Positions 56,280 to 62,995 of a stretch of 64,000 bases of DNA are shown in pieces. A program made the position numbers and the translations under genes. Source of the stretch: Marivirga arenosa (GTDB lineage: Bacteria > Bacteroidota > Bacteroidia > Cytophagales > Cyclobacteriaceae); NCBI RefSeq assembly GCF_030503895.2, contig NZ_CP129970.2, positions 186,001 through 250,000 on the forward strand, read 5' to 3'. The first letter of the stretch is position 1; every line of letters starts with the position of its first letter. Below the pieces are notes generated by a model. It did no database searches. It had not been told where the DNA came from and worked only from the letters and a program-made list of their open reading frames with translations.

Positions 56280-56810
56280 TTACCAACTTAGTCTTTTTAC
56301 AATTATCGTTTCATTGTCCGTCAAGAAGCCTACATAGTAATAAACTCCGCCACCTTCTTCCAATGTAAATTCACTTTCAATTTCCAAATTGTCTGTGTGT
56401 TCTAGTGCTTTGTCGAATTCCTTTGTGTGTATTTTCTGTCCGTTTTTTTTAAGTCCTTTTTCAGTCAAGGCTTTGGGTAGGTTGTTGTAAAAGTCTCTTC
56501 CAACATTGATAATAGAAATTGAAGTGTAGTCTCCAAAGTGGTCGGGATAAGTGGCAGACTTGTACTTAAATTCAACATGCTCTGGTAATTTAATTCCTGT
56601 TACTTCGGTAAAGTCTGTTCGATAAAAGTCTTCGCTTGGATAAAGTGCTGAATAAATCAGGTATGTCATTATCAGAACTGGGGTCAGAGCAATCAGTCTT
56701 AGTCGCTTGTCGTAATCTCTCTTTTTTATGAAACGATAAATAAAATAGGAAAGTCCAATCGGGATTCCGATTATCAAAAGAAAGGCTAATATGAGCAGTA
56801 ACAGAAACAT
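56280..56810 (-). CDS. cassette 7: membrane protein of unknown function
   Basis: A 176-aa protein with two N-terminal membrane helices (about residues 1-25 and 38-56), then a soluble alpha/beta domain that ends VGFLTDNETIIVKRLSW. No family is recognised. Its start lies 32 bases from the unit core in site B, and the stop lies 15 bases before the core of site A, so almost the whole unit is coding. Confidence 0.6.
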   Translation of the reverse strand: MFLLLLILAFLLIIGIPIGLSYFIYRFIKKRDYDKRLRLIALTPVLIMTYLIYSALYPSEDFYRTDFTEVTGIKLPEHVEFKYKSATYPDHFGDYTSISIINVGRDFYNNLPKALTEKGLKKNGQKIHTKEFDKALEHTDNLEIESEFTLEEGGGVYYYVGFLTDNETIIVKRLSW

Positions 56811-56842
56811 TAAATCTTAGTCATCGGAGTTTTTTTCGCATG

Positions 56843-56977
56843 AAGCACAACGGTTTGCATATGGCTTGTGGCGGTTTCGAAGCACTTTCTTGTCCACCGA
56901 AACTAAAGCTGGCAACGAAGCAAAAGCCTTGCTGATAGCCGTCCATCCGCCATAAGCTATATGCCATGTTGTAAGCC
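56843..56977 (-). repeat. attC-like site B
   Basis: Arms 56857-56874 (GCATATGGCTTGTGGCGG) and 56947-56964 pair at 16 of 18 positions. The left core AAGCACAAC is followed by a 5-base spacer; a 3-base spacer precedes the right core GTTGTAAGCC, the exact complement of the left core of site C. A conserved inner motif is TTTCGAAG (56875-56882), ACTTTC (56884-56889), TGTCC (56891-56895). Confidence 0.8.
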
Positions 56978-56981
56978 GTTT

Positions 56982-57638
56982 TTATTTTTTAAAATATTCT
57001 TCAATTTCAGGTCTGTGATATTCAACAATCCAGTCATTTCGTTTTTTAAAAATGTCTCGTATTTTATCAGCTATATCACTCCAAACATAACAGCCCCTGT
57101 CGTCATACATTTGAAAGGCTTTGTCTGTAATCGGATTGAAAAAAAATACTCTTTGGTCAATACTAGGATCAAAGCCCATTTCAGTATTTGCGATTCCATT
57201 TAGAATCTTCTTGACTGCAATTTCTTTGACAGGAAGTTTTCCAATAATTATCCGTACTTCATCTTTTTCTAAAACGTCATTTCCATTTTCATCTGTTGTA
57301 AAGAAACGAGTATTTACCACTTCAAGCTGGTTGTAAAATTTCTTGAATTTATCGGAAGGAAATAGGCTGTGCAAATAGTCATTTGAAGCATTGTAAATAT
57401 TGTCTCCTTGATACTCGTAAATCAAAACGAAAATTTCGTGTGAGGAGTCATTGAATGTTTCATTGAAAACAGTCAAAGCCCTTTCTGTTGAATGATTCAC
57501 TCTTTCGATTGTGCCATTTTCCTTGTCGTCTCCAAGTTCAAACCGAATATGAACTTGTCCACCGAGTGTATGTTCAGTTTCAATTTTTGAGTAGGGATAG
57601 ACTCTGTCAAAATATGATTGTAATTCCTGTCTTAACAT
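56982..57638 (-). CDS. cassette 6: DUF3885-domain protein
   Basis: A 218-aa soluble protein whose C-terminal segment MYDDRGCYVWSDIADKIRDIF plus NDWIVEYHRPEIE follows the DUF3885 pattern. No catalytic motif is known. Family members appear in scattered, mobile-looking positions in Bacteroidota and Firmicutes. The stop codon is 4 bases from the core of site B and the start 29 bases from that of site C. Confidence 0.65.
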   Translation of the reverse strand: MLRQELQSYFDRVYPYSKIETEHTLGGQVHIRFELGDDKENGTIERVNHSTERALTVFNETFNDSSHEIFVLIYEYQGDNIYNASNDYLHSLFPSDKFKKFYNQLEVVNTRFFTTDENGNDVLEKDEVRIIIGKLPVKEIAVKKILNGIANTEMGFDPSIDQRVFFFNPITDKAFQMYDDRGCYVWSDIADKIRDIFKKRNDWIVEYHRPEIEEYFKK

Positions 57639-57667
57639 TTTTGTTACTGTTCGGGCTTTCTTCTAAT

Positions 57668-57804
57668 GGCTTACAACGTTAAGTGTATGATTTCGTAAGG
57701 GATTGCGGAATTCAAACCTATCAAGTTACCACCCAAAATTGATGCGGGTGATAACGCTCGAAAACCTCTGTAACCCTTATGAATTATACACATTGTTGTG
57801 TGCC
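57668..57804 (-). repeat. attC-like site C
   Basis: Arms 57683-57701 (GTGTATGATTTCGTAAGGG) and 57774-57791 pair with one bulge. The left core GGCTTACAAC has a 5-base spacer; the right has a 3-base spacer and core GTTGTGTGCC, which is the exact complement of the left core of site D. Confidence 0.8.
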
Positions 57805-57806
57805 GT

Positions 57807-58385
57807 TTATCTTTTCAATCTTTTATTAGTCTGTAAAAATTTTTCAGCATTGTCAATTGCGTTACTTTCTGATTTCCCGTCCCAAGCGAATTTTAATATC
57901 TCTTGCTTAAAATCTTCTGGTAATCCCTTTTTGCTATATGATAAATTAACTCTTTTATTCTCAATCCTACAAGATGCCCAATCAAAAGTCAATCCATCAA
58001 TAGTCTGCGAGGCATTGAAAATATTGGTCATTAACCTTTCAACTCTACGATTAATATCTTCCCATTTGAAATCAGTTTTTGAGAATTCGATTACTTTTGA
58101 GTATTCTGTCTTATCAAATTGCAGCTTTAATCCGTCATTGTTTGTCCAAATCATTTTGTCTTTGTCTGAATGAACATTTACAATCAAATCTCCACAGCCT
58201 TCGACTCCGCAATCACATCTGCCGACCAATAAATCACCGCTTAAAAATGTTTCTTGTTGGAAAAATCTTGGCGGGTCAATACCCAAATAATCATCATGCA
58301 ACCAATCTTCGTTATCAATCAAAATCCTAACTTGATGGTCATTTGATTCTGGACTTGGAATTATATTGAATGAAAGTCTATTCAT
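57807..58385 (-). CDS. cassette 5: hypothetical soluble protein
   Basis: A 192-aa protein beginning MNRLSFNIIPSPESN. A cysteine cluster CDCGVEGCGDLIV at about residues 57-69 could bind a metal. The rest is mixed alpha/beta with a basic C terminus. No family is recognised. The stop codon is only 2 bases from the right core of site C. Confidence 0.55.
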   Translation of the reverse strand: MNRLSFNIIPSPESNDHQVRILIDNEDWLHDDYLGIDPPRFFQQETFLSGDLLVGRCDCGVEGCGDLIVNVHSDKDKMIWTNNDGLKLQFDKTEYSKVIEFSKTDFKWEDINRRVERLMTNIFNASQTIDGLTFDWASCRIENKRVNLSYSKKGLPEDFKQEILKFAWDGKSESNAIDNAEKFLQTNKRLKR

Positions 58386-58423
58386 TTTTGAATCATTTTA
58401 TTGTAGTAACGGTCTTCTAAAAT

Positions 58424-58562
58424 GGCACACAACGTGTCGCAGCTAAGAGACGTGGGGCTTTTCGAAGCTTTTCACTATCAGTTTACAGCAAATATAACTA
58501 TGAAAAACCATGCTTGCAGAAACCACCGCCCCCCCATGTTTTCTTAGGTGCTGTTGTGTGCC
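58424..58562 (-). repeat. attC-like site D
   Basis: Arms 58439-58457 (GCAGCTAAGAGACGTGGGG) and 58532-58551 pair imperfectly. The left core GGCACACAAC has a 5-base spacer; the right spacer is one base. The right core GTTGTGTGCC is the exact complement of the left core of site E. TTTCGAAG is at 58460-58467. Confidence 0.75.
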
Positions 58563-58578
58563 GTTTTTTATTTTCATT

Positions 58579-59196
58579 TTAGTCCAAATCAATTGTCACT
58601 CGGTGCTTTTTGCAATGTAGACACTGGAACAAATAACCTTGCATACTGCCATTATTGACTAAGTATTTTTCTAATTCTTCTTGTGTCAAGTTGTAGTCAG
58701 TTTTGATTTCGTTTAGGTCGTCTGAGAGTTCTTCCTTTAAGTCCTTTATTTCTGCCCAACCAACATAAGCCTTTAAAGCGCAAAAATCACCGCAATGACT
58801 TAGCCATCTTTCTTGCTGCCATCCTGAATATCCTGGAGTTTTTGTTGTCAGCTCAATCAAGTATTCTTGTTTATCAACAGGGTCGCAAGATGCAGCGTCT
58901 TGAAATTCCCCGTCATATTTTTTGGCTGCTGAACCGTCCTTGATGCACCAAGGACAAATTCCTTCAACTTCGTCTACTGAGTAGAAAGGTCCTTCATAAA
59001 CGTAGTTTCTTTTTTGGTTGCAAATTGGACATGTTGTCTTTTCCTTTTTAATTATCCCAAGTTTCTCCGGATTAGGATTGTATCTGAAAGTCGGTAGTTC
59101 GGGCATAGCAGTTTCATTATTTGACTGGCTGTTTTGTTCATTCGAACAAGCCGTCAAAAAAGTGGTAATTAATAATGTTAATATGAACAGTCTCAT
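58579..59196 (-). CDS. cassette 4: CbrC (UPF0167) family lipoprotein
   Basis: The CbrC signature is clear: CPICNQKRNYVYEGPFYS, GICPWCIKDGSAAKKYDGEF, TPGYSGWQQERWLSHCGDFC. CbrC is linked to colicin E2 tolerance in E. coli. The N terminus is a lipoprotein signal (MRLFILTLLITTFLTAC) rather than the usual cytosolic start, which is unusual for the family; the ATG at 59196 is used, although a GTG at 59211 would be in frame and lies in the core. Length 205 aa. Confidence 0.8.
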   Translation of the reverse strand: MRLFILTLLITTFLTACSNEQNSQSNNETAMPELPTFRYNPNPEKLGIIKKEKTTCPICNQKRNYVYEGPFYSVDEVEGICPWCIKDGSAAKKYDGEFQDAASCDPVDKQEYLIELTTKTPGYSGWQQERWLSHCGDFCALKAYVGWAEIKDLKEELSDDLNEIKTDYNLTQEELEKYLVNNGSMQGYLFQCLHCKKHRVTIDLD

Positions 59197-59206
59197 GTTT
59201 TCAAAT

Positions 59207-59291
59207 GGCACACAACGCCTATGTAAGAATCGTAGCTTTGGATTGTGCGTTGGTATAGTGTGGCTATGATTTCTTACATTTTGTTACCCAC
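59207..59291 (-). repeat. attC-like site E (short form)
   Basis: An 85-bp site with arms 59221-59236 (ATGTAAGAATCGTAGC) and 59263-59279. The left core GGCACACAAC has a 4-base spacer; the right a 3-base spacer and core GTTACCCAC. That right core is the exact complement of the left core of site F (GTGGGTAAC), 1.6 kb away at the other end of the same unit. The inner loop is short and lacks the TTTCGAAG motif. Confidence 0.75.
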
Positions 59292-59294
59292 ATT

Positions 59295-59606
59295 TTATGC
59301 GATATTTAGTTCGTTGTTAAGGAGTTCAACTTTAAAGTTGACCTTAGCTTTCAATGCCTCAAATACCTTCAATATAGTTTCGATAGTTACATTTTTGGCA
59401 TTGTTTTCAAGTTTAGAAATTTGAGATTTCCGAACACCAATTAGCTCGCCAAGCTGTTCTTGCGTTAGGTGACGTTCCTTTCGAGCAGTCTTGATCATAT
59501 CTCCAATGAGTTCAAGTTTGAGTTCAAATTCATATTGATCTCTGCGAGGGGTTCCAATCTTACCGATTAGTAAATCCTGGGCTTCATCTAATGTGTATGA
59601 TTTCAT
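59295..59606 (-). CDS. higA: HigA-type antitoxin (XRE helix-turn-helix)
   Basis: A 103-aa protein with an XRE/Cro domain: LTQEQLGELIGVRKSQISKLENN. It follows the toxin gene with an ATGA overlap, the higBA order with toxin first. It is expected to bind HigB and the operon operator and to repress transcription. The stop is 3 bases from the right core of site E. Confidence 0.85.
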   Translation of the reverse strand: MKSYTLDEAQDLLIGKIGTPRRDQYEFELKLELIGDMIKTARKERHLTQEQLGELIGVRKSQISKLENNAKNVTIETILKVFEALKAKVNFKVELLNNELNIA

Positions 59607-59950
59607 TTTCGTTTCTTTTTTCGTTCAAAGTATTCCGCTCTGATCTGTTCGGCCTTTTCAATTTCTTGAGGGCTTACTTTGTCTGTTTTCTTGACAAATC
59701 CATGTGTGCCACAAACCAGTGTCATTTCATTATTCTCCTTATCCCAAAAGGCAAGAATCCGATATTGAAGTCCTGCATATTTGGTTCGGAATTCCCAAAT
59801 GTTTTGATTTAGCTTTTTGAAAAGCTTGGGATCATTCAAGATTTGAGCTTTACGAATATTGTAGAATATTTTATCCTGAACTTTATCATTTTGGCTTTTG
59901 ATAAATTCGAATGCCTCTTCCAATAACTTGATCTCAAACTTTTTCTCCAC
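59603..59950 (-). CDS. higB: HigB/RelE-type toxin (Gp49-like)
   Basis: A 115-aa toxin of the RelE/HigB (phage Gp49-like) family: FEFIKSQNDKVQDKIFYNIRK, NIWEFRTKYAGLQYRILAFW and MTLVCGTHGFVKKTDKVSP. Such toxins cut mRNA on the ribosome. The start is GTG at 59950; its upstream frame is closed by TAG. It is first in the pair and is controlled by its own promoter and operator. Confidence 0.85.
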   Translation of the reverse strand: MEKKFEIKLLEEAFEFIKSQNDKVQDKIFYNIRKAQILNDPKLFKKLNQNIWEFRTKYAGLQYRILAFWDKENNEMTLVCGTHGFVKKTDKVSPQEIEKAEQIRAEYFERKKKRK

Positions 59951-59975
59951 TAAATCAACATTATATAATACAAGA

Positions 59976-60010
59976 CAAAGTTAGAAAAAGTTTCAATAAA
60001 GGGAAACTTT
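59976..60010 (-). promoter_or_regulatory. higBA promoter with HigA operator candidate
   Basis: On the reverse strand TAACTTTG (59976-59983) is a perfect -7 box. Just upstream lies the perfect inverted repeat AAAGTTTC-N8-GAAACTTT (59987-59994 with 60003-60010), overlapping the -33 region: the expected place for autoregulation. The same dyad, followed by T's on the reverse strand, could also end the upstream Mrr gene transcript. Confidence 0.6.
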
Positions 60011-60878
60011 AATCCATGAATGATTTGAAATAATGAAGGTTGACCTCATAAACAGTTCGTGGTGATACCCCAAGTTCGACCTTCTCAAACATCTCTATCA
60101 GCTTTTGCCCATCTACTAGTTCAATTTGAGGTGCCCCATCACGATTGGCTTCTTTGATTGAGTCATTTGAAAACGTTCCAGTTGTTAAGATGATGCCCTT
60201 TTCGGCTCTTCCGATCATTGCATTTCTGAAATCACCAACTTGAGCTCTTGATACTGTTCCTTTGTATCTCTTACATTGAAAAAGGACTTTGAAACTAACA
60301 AACGGGTTAATTTCAAGTGTTCCATAACCATCAATTCCTCCATCATGTGAAGCACCCGTAACCACTACGTTCTCAAATCCATGTTCTCGTAATAACTCAC
60401 GGCAAACCTTTTCAAAACCAGATGGACTTAGTTTTTGTAATACTTCAAGAAGTTCAGGTGATGATTCCTTTTCATATTCTTCTGGAGTATTTCCTTCCTG
60501 ATCTTTGATGACCTGTGATCGTCCCTTTTCTTCTCGTGCTTTTCTATGAAAATCGACCCACTTTAGAAAAACATCTCTTGCTTCGTGCTCTGTTAGTGTT
60601 GATTCTTTGCCTTTATCAGTTAATTTCCAAGTCCCGTGCTTAGAGGAGTCCAATAAGCCTTCCCACACCAGATATTGGCGAGCCCATGCAACTTGATTGT
60701 GAAATTTATTACCGCCTGACTTCAAAGTTTCATCAAGTACTTCATCCGATAAGTTCAGAGTTTCGGCAATTTTGTTAGATACCTCTCGTGGTTTTCCTGA
60801 GTCTCCTAGTTCTCTCAGTGCGTCTAAGAGTGGACCAAACCATTTTACAAATTCTGCTTGACTGTTTTTCTTCGCCAT
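60009..60878 (-). CDS. Mrr-family type IV restriction endonuclease
   Basis: An N-terminal Mrr_N winged helix (about residues 5-95) is followed by a PD-(D/E)xK Mrr catalytic domain: GFEKVCRELLREHGFENVVVTGASHDGGIDGYG with the catalytic Asp, then FQCKRYKGTVSRAQVGDFR holding the QxK motif. Mrr-type enzymes cut modified or foreign DNA. The start codon lies 12 bases from the unit core in site F, so there is no room for its own promoter. It shares the cassette with higBA. Confidence 0.88.
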   Translation of the reverse strand: MAKKNSQAEFVKWFGPLLDALRELGDSGKPREVSNKIAETLNLSDEVLDETLKSGGNKFHNQVAWARQYLVWEGLLDSSKHGTWKLTDKGKESTLTEHEARDVFLKWVDFHRKAREEKGRSQVIKDQEGNTPEEYEKESSPELLEVLQKLSPSGFEKVCRELLREHGFENVVVTGASHDGGIDGYGTLEINPFVSFKVLFQCKRYKGTVSRAQVGDFRNAMIGRAEKGIILTTGTFSNDSIKEANRDGAPQIELVDGQKLIEMFEKVELGVSPRTVYEVNLHYFKSFMD

Positions 60879-60889
60879 GAAAGTCTATT

Positions 60890-61025
60890 GTGGGTAACGT
60901 TGAGAATATGGGGCGTTTGGCATTTCAAAGCTCCAAATTATCAAGCCGCTATATATTTTATTAATTGTACTCATGTTTAAATTTAGTACTAACTGCCAAA
61001 TGACCTATATTTATTGTTGTAGGGC
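60890..61025 (-). repeat. attC-like site F
   Basis: Arms 60905-60922 (AATATGGGGCGTTTGGCA) and 60994-61011 pair at 15 of 18 positions. The left core GTGGGTAAC has a 6-base spacer, and the right a 4-base spacer and core GTTGTAGGGC, the exact complement of the left core of site G. The last codons of the 61011-61286 gene run into the right core. Confidence 0.8.
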
Positions 61026-61286
61026 GTTTTTCCTTATTATTTTTATCACTCTAAAAATCACGTATCCAATTACTATCAGGTTAATCACATGCCAAATATT
61101 AATCCCAATAGAACTTGCCTTTTGCCCAATGGTCATGCTTTCTAAACTCCAATATTCACCTTTACTCTCATCATATAAGTCATCATAACTCATAAGCATC
61201 ATTACAAAAAATATGTAAACAGCTAAATCAAAAAGTATAATTCCAATCGTGATTAATATGTTCTTTATCGTGAGAATCTTTTTCAT
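61011..61286 (-). CDS. cassette 2: small membrane protein
   Basis: A 91-aa protein with two hydrophobic segments (about residues 10-32 and 63-84) around a polar loop. No family is recognised. It ends within the right core of site F (last residues NALQQ), so the core is part of the coding sequence. It is the last of three genes in a tight row, 5 bases after the middle one. Confidence 0.55.
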   Translation of the reverse strand: MKKILTIKNILITIGIILFDLAVYIFFVMMLMSYDDLYDESKGEYWSLESMTIGQKASSIGINIWHVINLIVIGYVIFRVIKIIRKNALQQ

Positions 61287-61291
61287 ATACT

Positions 61292-61753
61292 CTACATTTC
61301 AGGAATTCTCAACTTTAAAAAGTTTTTCTTAATCAACTCGGTTTGTGAGATTTCAATTATTTGTTCTTCTCGTCCTTCCGCTTTCCATTTAGTCAAAGCA
61401 TTTACTGTAAATTCGATAGCATTATTCATTCCTACTGGTGAAAAGGCTTTCTCAAAGTCAGTCCAAATAGTTATTTCTAATTTTTCCAATCTGCTTAAGT
61501 CGCAATTGTGTGATTCAAAATGTCCGGGCAACCAATCCAAATAGTCATTTAGTAATTGCTTGCTCTCTTTACTTACTGCTTCTGTTGGTTGAATTGCACT
61601 GCTAATGAAGTCGAAAGTTATCTTTGTTTCCGTATTCAAGTTGTATAAATCAATAAGTACATTTACTGCAAGTCGTCCACTTTTCATAAAGTCAATGCTT
61701 ATGAATGAGTGTGTGAAATTGTGTATTGCTGATTTGTAATTCTTGTACTTCAT
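61292..61753 (-). CDS. cassette 2: hypothetical soluble protein
   Basis: A 153-aa protein beginning MKYKNYKSAIHNFTHSF. Predominantly helical with two tryptophans in a WLPGHFE/WTDFEKAF pattern. No family is recognised. It lies between its two cassette partners with 5- and 7-base gaps, so the three genes look like one operon, possibly an immunity or toxin unit (inference). Confidence 0.55.
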   Translation of the reverse strand: MKYKNYKSAIHNFTHSFISIDFMKSGRLAVNVLIDLYNLNTETKITFDFISSAIQPTEAVSKESKQLLNDYLDWLPGHFESHNCDLSRLEKLEITIWTDFEKAFSPVGMNNAIEFTVNALTKWKAEGREEQIIEISQTELIKKNFLKLRIPEM

Positions 61754-61760
61754 TGTTGTT

Positions 61761-62060
61761 TTAGTCGTATTCTCCTAGTTCTTTGTCTGTGAGTAATCGT
61801 ATTAAATCGTTTTCAATTGCTATTCCTGCATGGTATTTTCTGTATAATCTAGGAAACGGGAATATAATTCGTTCTGCTAGAATATGGATATGTAAAATAT
61901 CAGAATCTTTTTCCCACTTTGAATATCCAACTTTTACTTTGTCAAAGCTTTCTATAATACCATAATTAGGCATTGAAATCAACTCATTTATTGTCTTCAA
62001 AGAAAAGTCCTTAGCTACCTTATCAACTGCATTCTGATATTTCATGTCATTCTTGTTCAT
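61761..62060 (-). CDS. cassette 2: hypothetical small protein
   Basis: A 99-aa protein beginning MNKNDMKYQNAVDKVAKDF. Two strands near ILHIHILAERIIFPFPRL and an aromatic stretch RLYRKYHAGI are the clearest features. No family is recognised. It is the first gene of the unit; its ATG lies only 3 bases from the left core of site G. Confidence 0.5.
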   Translation of the reverse strand: MNKNDMKYQNAVDKVAKDFSLKTINELISMPNYGIIESFDKVKVGYSKWEKDSDILHIHILAERIIFPFPRLYRKYHAGIAIENDLIRLLTDKELGEYD

Positions 62061-62063
62061 AAT

Positions 62064-62200
62064 GCCCTACAACGGTCTCGGGTATGAAACGTAGGGCATT
62101 TCGAAGTACTTTCCTGTCCGCCCGAAACGAACTTTACTAGAAACCCAAAACTTGCGGAAATCACATTCCGCCCTATGTTTTATACCCATTGTTGCCAACA
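62064..62200 (-). repeat. attC-like site G
   Basis: Arms 62080-62097 (GGGTATGAAACGTAGGGC) and 62170-62187 pair at 16 of 18 positions. The left core GCCCTACAAC has a 6-base spacer; the right a 3-base spacer and core GTTGCCAACA, the exact complement of TGTTGGCAAC at 62986-62995. The inner motif TTTCGAAG is at 62099-62106, ACTTTC at 62108-62113 and TGTCC at 62115-62119, the same as in site B. The barstar-like coding sequence ends inside its right arm. Confidence 0.8.
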
Positions 62201-62979
62201 GTTTTTATTAATTTTTCAGCGTTTTGATTGTTGTAATCCGCTATTATTTCTTTCAATATTTTTGATTCTTTCTCAAACGTGTTTTCAAATTTATCCCAAT
62301 TAGTCAATGTCAAAACATTGGGCATTTCTACAATTCCAGTTATTGAATCCCAAAATGCGTCCCAATTATTTCCATAAAATTCAGGAAAATATAATCGTTC
62401 GGCAAAAGTGTCGTGCAGGTGCTTGATATTTTCAATATGCCCGAGGTCAATCGTTTTTAATTCAGGTTTTAGTAATTCGTTAAGTTCCGAATCAACGTCT
62501 TCTAAAATCTGTTTTCGATACCATTCTACTGGTTCAAGTTGCTTTTTCAAAGCATCCGAATTCCATTGATTGTATTCTGATTCTATTGGACAATTGTCGA
62601 GTTCACTTTCATACCCTATTGCAAGTCCAATTGACAGAAATGGTCTTTTAATTTCCAATTCTTGTTCAAGATATAATTTTCTCAATTTTCTTGTAGCTAA
62701 TACAATTTCAACTTTACCGGATTTTATTTTTTTTAATAGTTCTACTGTTCTCCACTTTTCGTATTCCCTCCAGTCGAAATGCTTTTTGACAACTGATTTT
62801 ATGTACTTTTTTACTTCTCGACTTTTGAAATTGAACGCTAACAAGTCGTTATAATGGTCTTCTGGGATTGTGTTTTCGAGTTCCTTATTTTCATAAATCC
62901 ACTTTTCAAATGATTCCAACGAAAGGTCATCATTTAAGAATTGATAAAATTTAATTCTATTTGGATTTATGTTTTTCAT
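62173..62979 (-). CDS. cassette 1: barstar-domain protein
   Basis: The C-terminal half is a barstar-like (RNase inhibitor) domain: HLHDTFAERLYFPEFYGNNWDAFWDSITGIVEMP (written here in part: FYGNNWDAFWDSITG) with the family's FxGNNWDAFWD signature. The N-terminal 130 residues are a separate helical domain of unknown family (LLAFNFKSREVKKYIKSVV). Barstars neutralise barnase-type RNases, so an immunity role is likely. Residues after NAEK (about 255-268) are encoded by the right core and arm of site G. The start is 6 bases from the core at 62986. Confidence 0.75.
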   Translation of the reverse strand: MKNINPNRIKFYQFLNDDLSLESFEKWIYENKELENTIPEDHYNDLLAFNFKSREVKKYIKSVVKKHFDWREYEKWRTVELLKKIKSGKVEIVLATRKLRKLYLEQELEIKRPFLSIGLAIGYESELDNCPIESEYNQWNSDALKKQLEPVEWYRKQILEDVDSELNELLKPELKTIDLGHIENIKHLHDTFAERLYFPEFYGNNWDAFWDSITGIVEMPNVLTLTNWDKFENTFEKESKILKEIIADYNNQNAEKLIKTVGNNGYKT

Positions 62980-62985
62980 TCAAAT

Positions 62986-62995
62986 TGTTGGCAAC
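62986..62995 (-). repeat. orphan core H at the proximal end of the array
   Basis: TGTTGGCAAC is the exact complement of the right core of site G and marks the start of cassette 1. To its right a small hairpin (AAACGC-TATTATT-GCGTTT, 63004-63022) follows, but no distant matching arm can be found, so this may be the array-proximal recombination point (attI-like) rather than another attC. Confidence 0.55.

Noticed and set aside
56130-62995. The repeated hairpins as a CRISPR array
   Set aside because: The repeats are 85-139 bp inverted structures separated by whole genes, with varied sequence; there are no short identical repeats with spacers and no cas genes.
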